Origin: Gnetum montanum | Taxonomy: Eukaryota > Streptophyta > Gnetopsida > Gnetales > Gnetaceae | Reading direction: 5' to 3' | DNA length: 64,000 nucleotides | Assembly (NCBI GenBank): GCA_015680685.1 | Contig: MNCI01004374.1 | Span: 375,415 to 439,414 of the forward strand | Shown: positions 37,101 through 49,100 of the stretch, in pieces | Position numbering within the stretch: position 1 is the stretch's first letter | How the letters are laid out: each line of letters begins with the position of its first letter | Translations under genes and position numbers: made by a program | The notes under the pieces: model-generated | The model's database searches: none | The model's input: only the letters and a program-made list of their open reading frames with translations | Told to the model about the DNA's origin: nothing

Positions 37101-40100
37101 GGGCCGTGGAGGAGGTGATGGCTAAAGCCAAGGTTGAGGAGTAGCTGGCCTAGGAAGCTAGATGGGATAAGGCTTTACAACATGTGTAGGCACAGATGGA
37201 GGCCCAGTTCAAGGAAAGAGAGGAGCTTTTAAGGCAACAAGCTCCACATGTAGAAAGTTCCAAAGTAGCACTGGTGGATGAACTTCGGGCCTAGATTAGG
37301 GACCAAATGCCACATGAAGAGGAGGCATGTCAGGAATGAGAACGGTTGCTGCTCAGGAGTGGGAGCGTGAGGAAGTAGCATAGCTTAGTTGATAGATCAA
37401 CCGAGCACATGCCCAGAATGCATGGAATTGAATGAAAGCTGGCCAATGCCCTTATGTGGCTATCAACATCAACTGTGAAACCATGTAGTCCATGCTCAGA
37501 TAGCATATTTAGTGTTCTTCATTCAAGCTTCACCTAGATGGCCAAGGTTCAACTATTGAGAGAGCGAGAAAGAAGATGACCTTTAAGAATTTTCAGGAGG
37601 CCGTTGCCTTCGTTGATTCAGAACAACAGTGGGATACACTAAACGCTATCTACAACCAAGAAATGTTGGACTGTGCCTGCCAAACATTCCCCAAAAGTTT
37701 GTTTTGTTTGTGACCTCGATGGTCCTTTCTTTTGTTTTTCTATATCTTTGGGTTTGTGTTAGAATGTGCTTGATCATGGGGATGAGGGGTGATCCTTAAC
37801 ACACTAGTTTTGAAATTTGGGTTTGTTTCGAGGGATGGGGCTTTCAATGAATTTGCGGTAAAGACTAGGAGTTAGCCTTGGTCTTTTAATGTTTTAATGT
37901 CATTGGGTTTTCTTTCTTTCTTTTTGGCTAGAGGGGAGATCTCCCATTCCTTTTCTTTGATCTAAATCTTCATGTACAAATTTATTTTTTAGTAATATAA
38001 TCCCAAACATTATCTCAAAAAAAAAATAAAAAAATTCCAAAATCATCTCAGGCCCAAGAATAAAGTTTTCCTGATCCCAAGAGCTAGGAACTCTACATTT
38101 TCTACCATACAAGGCTTCATAAGGTGCCATTTCAATGCTACTTTGGTAGCTGTTATTGTAGACAAATTCTACCCAGAGCAATACCTTATCCCAAGTTTTA
38201 TGATGATCCCATATGCTGGTTCTTAAAAGATCTTCTATCACCTAATTTGTTTTTTCAACCTGGCCATTAGTTTGTGGATGATAGGTTGTGCTGAAATTTA
38301 GTTTTGTGCCAAGAGCTTGCTAGATAGCTTGCCAAAAATGAGATGTAAACTTTGGGTCTCTGTCTAATATGATTTTCTTAGGAATGCCATGCAATCTAAT
38401 TATTTCTTGAATATAAAGTCCTGCAATCTTTTTAGCATCATAATCTGATTTCACTTTGATGAAGTGTGCTGACTTTGTCAACCTATCAATTATCACCATT
38501 ATGGCATCATATCCTCCAAGAATTTTAGGTAACCCAACAATAAAATCTGTTTCAATCTAATCCCATTTCCGTTCTAGAATGTTGTTTGGTTGTAAAAAAC
38601 CTGCTGGTACTTGATGTTCAGCCTTAACTTGCTAACACATTAAATACCTTGCCACAAACTCAACAACATCTTTTCTCATTCCAGGCCACCAAAATTGTTT
38701 TTTGATTCCATGTAGCACATTTGTTGCCCCTGGATGACTTGTCTAAACTGTTTTATGGTGTTTTTGCATTACCAAATTTTTAAGTTTTGCATTGGCTGAA
38801 ACATACAAATGATCTTGGAAAAGTAGCAAACCATCGCTAGTACTTTTAAATCCAATTTTCAGTTGACCTAGGTTCTTCTTTTCAAATTTCTTAGCAAAGA
38901 ATTTATCATTTTCTAACCCATTTCTAATCAAATCAGCAATTCTACTTTGAAGTAAAAAGGTTCCCTTAACATACCTTCTTTGGCTGAGAGCATCTACCAC
39001 CTTATTTCCTCTACCCTCATGAGACTATAATATCTGCTCATGGCGGTATCCAAGGTTCATGTGTTTCTTGTTTCCAGCCTCAGATTTTCCTTCTCAGATT
39101 GGACACTTTGGAGCACGTCTGGTATTTATCATTGAATAGCTCAAGCATTGTACTCCATTGGTAGATAGATTCCGGCTCCAAGGACTAGTACCAACTTTCT
39201 ACCTCTTTGATGAGTATCTTGGAGAATAGCTTCAATTTTTGCCATTCATTCTCTATGTTTTGTAAGGCGTAGGCATTGTGAAAGGCTTGTAGATAGTTTT
39301 GCAGGTTAGAGTTATATCCCTCTCAAATCTTGGGATATTGTTCATGTCTAAGCACTTGATCCAACTATCTTTCACATGCCTAGTTCAAATCTTGATTGCC
39401 TCTACAATGTTAAGCATGCTTCAAGTTGCTAGTAAATGTTCATCATCAACATTATTTCATTGTCACTGATGATGTCCTCTATTACCCCTTCAATTTTTGT
39501 GGGCATGACAATCAGTATTATTGTTTTGCTGTCCACCTCCATCACAATTATTTCTTCTATGGCATTTTTTAGAATCAAAAGAAGAAGAAGAAGATGCATA
39601 TGAGTAGGGTGAAGAGGGAGAAGGACTACCACCATCATGGTATCTGCCAATTCCCCTTTGGTTGTCACGACCACATTTGTCAGGTTTGGTATCATCTTGA
39701 TACTTTTTAAGCCCCTACCTTGACTACCATCTTTTCTAGAACCTGGTTTGTTGATAGTGGAATGTAGATTTAGGTTCACACCTCCATCATCAATAACAAG
39801 GGGTGGAGAGTTTTCATGTTAAGAGCCTCTAGAGAAAGGGCCCTCATTATCGTCTTGGTTCAGTAGGAACAAGGGATTGGTGAACTATTTCCCCTTCACA
39901 AACTCATGTTGCTTCTCTTAGTATCCATTTCTTCTACGTTGTGTTTCAGTGTAATGGTAGTCTCCGTAGTTGTAATCATGTACAACATACTCCTCTTGAA
40001 GATCATGGATGCCTAACTTCATAAGAGTTTGAAGTAACATCACGAGCATAAATCGATCAAGAGACATTACAATGTTGCCTTCTATATCATGCCATCGTAG

Positions 40101-43100
40101 TTGTTCATCCTAGTGTAGGATGAAGGTAAAATCAAGCACATACTCATTTGGATGAGTATATATCATCTTGCACTATTGTGGGACCGACGGTTTGACATCT
40201 TCATGCTTGTGAGAAGAAGACATTTTACAAATAGATAAAATATTAGTGTGCTTTTGTAATTATATAATTTGAGAATGATGTTGACCTTGGGGTTTGTCCA
40301 ACAATATTAATAATGTTTACTAATCCTAGATAGCACACGATTCAACAAAAAGAGTCCTTGGCAACAACTCTAATGATGAGTAGTGAAGGTACCCCTACAC
40401 TCAACCATATGAATCACGAAGCATTCACACATGATCCAATTGAATTCTGTGGACTCTAGGAATTGAAACCTACCTTAATGGTCATTCATTGTCTTCCCAA
40501 TTACACTTGTGATGTATGAAGGTATGGTTAAGTGTAATTGAGACATGATTTTTATTGTTTTCTGTTTTATGTTTCTTGGTACTTAAAGTAAAGATATGAA
40601 GTGGTTTAATAACTAATTTAATTTAACTACTTAACTAGTTTCTACCTAGTCCTAACATAAGCATATGGTCCCACTTTGTGTACAGTATCCATTACTGGGT
40701 TACGAAGCACTACACTATTGGGTGCACCAAGCAATAATGCTGTATGGATTACCAAGTGAATATGCGTTTATGCTCAAAGTGGCCGTAGTTATGTGTTTAA
40801 TCTATTTAGCTTAAACAATTAACTGATCACTTAAAGCTTAATTTAGCTTAATTAATTGCATATTTAATGAAAACAATGAATGCATAAATAAATCATTAAT
40901 CTATTCTAAGTGCTACAAGGTTTGATTAAAAGGCTCGTCTTTATTGCCATACACATTGGTGTGGTTCAAGTACAATAGTGCTCGAATAAAGATCCATACA
41001 TTTTCTGACTTTTGTTGTGGGCACTCAGAGAAATATTCTAACTTTCAAATGGAAAATCTGCTGTGCTACTACGATGACTTGATATCCCATAAAGATAGTT
41101 GTGAGCTTGTATTTATAGTTTTTATTACAGGACTACGTCGATGGGACCCCATAGACATAGCAAATGCTATGTTGACGTAGCCCCATCGATGGGGAAATAC
41201 CATGTAAAGAGGGCCTATCGATGTAACACTTTGACACTCATAATCAATAATTAAAGTATAGTAATACTAAGGTCTAATACATACAAACTAGTACTACCAA
41301 TGCATGCATCAAAAAGATCCTAATTATCCTAATATCACCCCATGACCATGCACAGAATTCCAAATGCTAGAAAGAAGAGATAGGTAAAGACACCCACCTA
41401 AAATTTAAAAACTTGTCAAAGTTGGTAATCCAAAAATCATAATACTAAAATGCTTCTAATGATGTCCTAGATTCTCTTGGACCTGAACCAAATTTCTCAT
41501 ATTGTAGCCTATCTAACACTAACTCCCCAACATCATAAAAATTAGTTGAAAAATGAAGGAAATCAAAAAAGAAGAAGAAATGTAACAAAAACTTAAGATG
41601 CATGATTGGGAGAGAAGAAATGAAAAGTGAATTATGTTTTTATTATATAAACAAAATAACCTAGCTTTCATTTCTAGTTCCTAATTTCTAAGATTTCCCA
41701 TTACTTTCCGCATATTAAATAATACTAAGGGTCCCACTATTCATAATCCACTTACTAAACAGCCAAAGATAATATTGATCAAGCCTATGAGCCTCATAAC
41801 CCCTCTACAACATATCCGTAAAACCATACTTACATCATAACATGGACCAAGAAGCCACATGATGTGAACTTGCACAACATGCTACTTATTGTAATGCCAT
41901 AACATGATCTGTTAAATAACACTAACTCATGATCACACCACAAGGTTCAACAATGAGGTATTAGCCTAGTGGTACGGGTCTTGGCCTGGTAACCCTAGGT
42001 CACAAGTTCAATTCTACTAGGCAACACTAAGTTATAAACTTCTATAAATCTTGGGGTGTACCTATGTTTCAATTATTTTGAGTTTCAGTACCTCCCACAC
42101 CACAATGTTCACCAAGTAATATTGATGTAATAATCATAAATGTATAATCATGACATGAAAACCAAAATATTGACATAAGAACCATACATGCACAATGATG
42201 GTGTGTCAATTGAAAACATACATATTTGATCTTCAATCTTCTCTTAGCATCTTGACAACTTGCCAACCACAATACCCTAGTAAACATCCAACAAGATTAG
42301 TGTGCATAGTCATGGTAATCATAATCATAATAATCATAATACCAGCAAGCCTCATAAAATATCATTAAAATAATGTACCTAACTACATGATCCCTAATCA
42401 AGTCTAACCACACATGCAAAAAAAAATAACATAATATCATGGGGTCCTATAATAAGGGGTTACAAGGATCAAGCCTTATCATTCAAAATGTGGCCATTTG
42501 ATTATAGCTCCATCATGGTTAAGTTGCAATTATATCTTTTAGTCATAGATAGAGGTGACATAATATGGAGTTTATTTTACTTTATTTTATTTCATCCATA
42601 TTCCTAAAATTAGGTAAGTAAATATTCTCAAGTAATACAAGTTGGAAATAAGAATTTATCCTATCTTCACTGAAGAAACAAAGAGCATGAGATGTGCATA
42701 ATTGATAGACATTTACTTTTCATCTTGTTATTATTATCAGAGGGATATTAAAACTTGAAATAATTTAACTATAGCTACACCCAAAATATGTAGTTGATCT
42801 GATACATTAGAATAATAATTATAGATAAATATAATGATAGCTTAAGTGTATCTTGAACTGAAAATCTGTTACTTGTAAACCCTTAACAAATAATAAGCTA
42901 ACTACTTAAGCAAATCCTTTTCATTATTAAGGACATAAATGTGATATATAAATATGAAAATTGACCTAGTGAATTTTAAACCCTATTAAAAAGAAAAAAT
43001 TAAAGAATTTTGAACATGGAGAAAGATTCTAATGTAGATCTATTCATGGATGAATGAAAGCTAAAAGAGTAGACTATCACATTCCCAATTCCAAATGGTG

Positions 43101-46100
43101 TATCTTGTAATGAATGTTGTAATTGATAATGAGGTGTTAACCTAATGGTAAGCCTCTTGATTTGGAAGTTTCAAGTAATGAATTCAATTCTACTAGGCAA
43201 TGTTGAGTTAGAAAGTTCCGATTTGACACTATATCTTAGGGTGTGCCTATATTTCAATTATTTGAAGTTCCAACACTTCCCCCATCCAACAAATGTTGTA
43301 ATTATTATCAAAAGACCTTTCATAAAAGGACATGTTGTAACTACGAACATGTCTCCTAATGGAATTTTTAGGGGTTTGACTTGAGCTATTTATATTGATA
43401 ACTCAAAGGTTGGGCTATCATGGAGTTGTGGAGTTAGTAATGGTAAGTAACAAGAGTTAGATGAAGCAAGATAGTAAGGAAATTGGCCACCCCTTTTAGC
43501 TGAGTATAAGCCTAATTGTTGTGACAATGTTGGATTGCCTTTAAAGGATAGATGTCAAAGGAAGATAATCCTAAGAACCTAAGAGCATGATCCAAGTAAA
43601 CTTACTCATTCACATTTCAATTTATACTATTGTAGAGTTTCATTTCCTTTTTCCTTCTCGATTTTCTGCTATTATTTCAAATGCGTAATACCAAATATGA
43701 TATATATTTGATGTTTACCATGACATCCAAAAACAATGAGTTACATAAACCTTAACCAACAACATCATTATCATTCTAGCTTTTTCCTAACAAAATAGGA
43801 TCAAAAAACCTAAACCAAGAAGTCATAAATATAAGTATTATACAAAATATCTTGAAGATTTACTTATAGTTTGCAAGTCATGAGTTTGATTCCAAAGGGT
43901 ATGCTAATTTTACATTGTTATATTCTATGGAAGTATCACAATATCATAGGGACTACCATTTAAGTAATGATAAGGTATTTGTTTGTTAAGTTAGAATACA
44001 TAGGTTTGGCCTTAGGCACAACCACTCAAAAGTTTAGGCTTTCGCTAATCCATTCACCCGTTTGGATCCCACTCAATGGGATGACCGTTAAGGCATTGAG
44101 GGATGACTGTTTTATGTTATATGAAAGTATTAGTCGGATTCATGATCCATCAATGCAAATGGTATTAGCGTGAGCACATTGCTCTCCTATAATATGGTAT
44201 GCACCGACAGACACACGAGTTAGGTAAACCACGTTAAGAAAAGAAAATTTGCGATATACTCGCAATTCAAACACAAAATATATTTCATGAGCGCAAGACC
44301 CTCGGAATTTTGGATCATCTGCCGACCCTTCAAGATGATTCTTCTCCACTTGTTTTGACAGGAGGAGTATGGAGGCTCCAGACAATAAACCTTTATCAGG
44401 AAGGTCTGCAGCCGTCATTTTTACCTCCTTGTTCTGAAACAACCGTTGCGGCACTGATGAAGGCAAAGCTATCTTAAATCTGCAGAGTCGGTCCGTTAAG
44501 ATTTCTCCTATTTCTTTCAGAGTTGAAATATCATAGAGACAGTCATGTCTTGCTGTCTGCAACCATGTTAACAATTCCAATAAGTAACGTTTTGTCTTGG
44601 ATTAAAAAAATTCTTTGAAGTTGTTCTGATAGATTTCTGCTTCAGTTTCATATTAGCTTACATATACTCACACAAGAATTCTAACCAATGTCTTTGCCTC
44701 ATGTTTAAATTAGGCTGGGTGAAAATGTACTTCAAACTTTGATGATATGACCATACTCTAAATTTCTTTCCATACAAATAATGTCTCCATATTTGCAAAG
44801 CATGGACGAATGCTGCGAGTTTTAAATCATGCACTGGGTAATTGTGTTCATGAGGTTTTAATTGTCTTGATCCATAAGCAACTACCTGATTTTAATGCAT
44901 TAAAACATAGCCTAATCTCTCACTAGAGGCATCTGTATATACATCAAACTGAACATTTTCTGAAGGCATGATTAATATAGGAGCTGATGTTAACAATTCT
45001 TTCAGCTTTTGGAAAGCCAAAGTCCATTTCTCTGACCATTGAAACTAATTGCTCTTCCTTAGCAATGATGTCAAAGGGGCTGAAATTTTTGAAACATCTT
45101 TTACAAACCTGTGGTAGTAGCTTGCTAACCCAAGGAAACTTCTGACCTCTGTAACATTCTCAGGCTGAGGCCAACTAATTATTGCATCAATTTTATCTGG
45201 ATCAACGACTAACCCTTGTCTGATAAGACATGACCAAGAAACCTTATTTTAGATTGTCAAAATGTACACTTGCTCTTACTTGCATACAACTTATGTATCC
45301 TAAGGGTTTGTAGTATTGTTCTTAGGTACTGCTCATGTTCCTCAACTGTCTTAGAATATATTAAAATATCATCTGTGAACACTAATACAAACTGGTCCAA
45401 AAATGGCTGAAAAATTTGATTCATCATGCTCATAAAGGCAGTTGGAGCATTAGTTAGACCAAAAGGCATAACAATGAATTTGTAATGTCCATACCTTGTT
45501 TGAAAGGTTGTTTTTGAAATGTCTTCTTCTTTGATTCTTGGTTGGTAATATCCTAACCTTAAATCAATTTTTGAAAATACCTTTGCTTGTTTGAGTTGAT
45601 CAAAAAGGTCATCGATCCTTGGAAGAGGATATTTATTGTTAATGTGTACATTTATCCATAATATAATATGTCAACATTTCTTTTAACATCATGTGAGAGG
45701 GGTTTAAATCTTTAAGAGACTTAGTTCCTAGTTTGATTTCTTTAGCAAATGATAGGATTTTAATCTATGTGAGGAATTGACAGTTCATAGCCTTGAGCTA
45801 CTTGGTTACGTCTATCTTTGAAATCTCTTCAATCAACGTTCTTGTCAAGAAAAGACAGTCTCATGGTCCATCTTGCCAGCCAATGATCATTAGAATGTAC
45901 ATGGGTTAAGAACCTCATTAAAGAAATCCAAATGTTGCAAGAACGATGCTGTCAGCAAATTTTTTGTTGCATACTTAAAAAAAATGTTTGTTGATTTTTC
46001 AATGATTGAAATTTTATAGAATGCACTTCTCTGTCCTTCAGGTACAATATTTTTGAATGGAGTGATTATTTGCATTGCTTACTCAGTAAAATAACTTTGT

Positions 46101-49100
46101 ATTCTTTTATGTTGTAATGTTCTATCATCGTGCTGTAGCTTGTCAGTAAGGCTTGTGAGTTACATAGTGCAGGTAACAGGTTTAGTCTGAACAATTTATG
46201 GTTGAATATAGAGAAAATTTCAACAGTGATGTCTGAGACCCCAAATTTGAATTTTGTCCAAAAAACCGACGGATCTTTTTATGAGTATAATAAAAACATT
46301 GATTGCAAGTCGATGTTCGGAACACTAATGTTTTTGTTCTTGAGAAAATTGTTCCATCATTCTGCAATGTCATCCATTGTACGTGCATTATTTCTATTAG
46401 ATGAAATGTCAACTAATCTACTCTGGTCAATTATTAGATGATAATAGAAGTCTGCCTAAATTGAAGTTTAATTTTATAAAACCTGTTGTGGTGTTGACGT
46501 TTTTGCTACTCCGTTTGCAACTTTATCTAATCTTAGTTACTCGGTAAATCTAATTCTGAGAAAATATCTTTAGATTGTTTCAAATGCTTTTAAACATTCA
46601 TGCATAAGAAAACATTGACAGCTGCTAGAAAATGAAGGGTTACACTTTTGATTAATCTTTAGTTATATACCTAAACAGGAGCCATTGATGACATTAATAC
46701 CTAAAGTAGCTGATTTGGTTAGAAATAAGCAAGTATACGTTATTGCTGCTGGTGGAATTGTTGATGCACGTGGCTATGTTGCAGCATTGGCTTTAGGAGC
46801 ACATGGCGTATGCCTTGGCACAAGGTAAATATTCATTGGATATTGTTCATAAATATTTAAAGGCTTATCCATTTAGTGCTTATATGAAATAACTTATTTA
46901 ATGAACGGTCAATATCCCGTTTCTCTTTTATCGTTTCAGATTTCTGGCAACGGTAGAAAGTAATGCCCATCCAGTTTATAAAGAAAAACTGCTCGCAGCA
47001 TGTAACACAGAATACACAGATGTTTTCGGTCGTTCAAGGTGGCATATAACACATCGGGTGATCAAAACAGATTTCTTTAATACATGGAGGAATCTTCCTT
47101 CAGATGTCAATGAGCTGCAACAGCCTATTATTGGATCCACTGTAATATATGGCAAGGTAATTTCTCTTAATCAGGCCTGTACTGCAGTTCTTTAACATAC
47201 GTACCTATGCTGAGATCCTTCAATCTGGAAGAAGACATGGTATAACAGTATGCCTTGATGTTTCATGGTTTTTTCTACATCATCAAAAAGGTGCATACTT
47301 TAGGTTGTAATCGCCATCAATTGATAAGTATCAATGGCACTGGTAATATGTAAGCAATTTCTGTTAGAATCTAGTTAGGATAGTGAATTTAGGTTCATTT
47401 AAAACTTACCTCGATCTTTTGCTCTCTTTTAAAATTAATAGCCAGATCATTTGAAAAGTTAGAACAAGGCATACATGCTGAAGACAATAACAACAGATCA
47501 CACATAAAACATTTTAAGAAACTTTAGCCTTCTGCAAGGACTTCAATATATGAGCTGGCACATGGGTGTCATGTAAGATCCCCTGTAACTAACCTCAAAT
47601 TTCACTATAATTTTTTTTTCCAAAGTCTAAGAACATGTGCTAGACTTAGACTAACTAATAAGAACTTGACTCATTATGAGTTGATTATAGGGTCTGTCAC
47701 GCCTTAATTTCATTAACTTTAAGAAGTTATTGATGAAATAGTTCTTTTATATTCTTTATAATTCTAACTATGAATGCATTTATTGCATATCACCTATCCT
47801 AATTAGTACTATGATATGTCAAGGATATGCATAGTCAAAGATGCTGGCTATCATTTCCATCTACTTAATAAGTTAGAAAATAGCAAACAATTGTGGAACT
47901 CACTTGTTTTAAGTTTGTTTTGCAAGTAGCACCAATGGATATGATTAGATGTAGTCCTAATCTTTAACTATATTTTTGCCGATAAGATCATTTAATCTAT
48001 TGAGGCTTTAAACAATGGCTAGCAATAAAAATAATATACACTTCAACAAGTTTTTCAATTCAATGTAGTGCACATTTTCACATTGAGAGCCATCCAACTT
48101 AAAGAATCCACTGACCATCCAATCGGGAGTGGGATTATCTTTGGGTTCTATGTTATACACAAAAAAGGTTAGGCTCAACCATCACTATTAGACCTCATCT
48201 CAATATATCCTCAATATAGGTCACAAGGGTCATACATGATGTAGCTACACAATTTTGAATGGTGCCTACATCATTGAAAACCTTCAATGTTGTGTAACTT
48301 AACCCTTTGAGTCCATCATCATAGGATATTACGCCTAAGCAAACATATGTACAGATAGGATTGGATAGTGGTGTCCATCCCCACTTCTATGGTAGGATAT
48401 ATTAAAACACAAAAAGAAAACCATGCAACCCATCCATTATGCTAAAAATGCCATATACTTTACAGAAGGCGTACCAACCAAATGCGTCATACACCTAATG
48501 CTAATAGTGATATGAGGTGAAATTGCTTATCCAAAGGCCCAATGGGCTGTTAATAATAATTCATGTAGGTTTATTTAATGAAAAGCAAGTGTGTGTATCT
48601 ATTTATTTTAAAGGGCATCTTTTTCTTTCAGCCTCAATAAAAGAACATAAATGATGATAAATAAATGGGATTAGTATAGTAAATAGAAATAAAGGAAAAT
48701 CTATGTTTGGAGAAGTTTGTAGGCTGTGGATTTGTCCTCTGAGATCCAGATGGACACCTTGATTTAAATGAGAAAGTTTCTCTAGTTTCCACTGGGTCAC
48801 AAGTGGTGAAAGATTTAAACAAGGAGGTTTCTCTAGTTTATGCTGTGTTGGAGATCCTAGAAGTACAAGATCCTCCCCCTCTTCGGCCATGAGTGACACC
48901 TTAAAGGGTTTCCACCAGTTCTCCTTTGTAGAGGACTAGGAGACAGGTTCTGAAATCAACCTCACCAGTTATGGAAGGACATGTGGTAGATGCCAAGTGA
49001 GAGGTCAATTGGCCTACATCCTTCTTGACTAGGCAAAAGGAGACTAAGAAGAGTGTTGAATTAGGGAACCAAGGGAATCTAAAGGAGGTCTACTAGAAGA

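Larger units (their letters stand above)
32447..46678 (+). other. Intron 3, 14232 nt
   Basis: GT-AG intron between exons 3 and 4. It contains RTE and L1 LINE scraps, a minus-strand Ty3/gypsy 3' half with its LTR, a LINE copy, a second gag and LTR block, and tRNA-like SINEs. At 32447-33295, 45670-46678 and 41280-41940 I see nothing but AT-rich sequence. Confidence 0.9.

Noticed and set aside
48603-48899. 98-codon minus-strand frame
   Set aside because: It lies opposite the + strand LINE ORF1 region and has no recognisable features.
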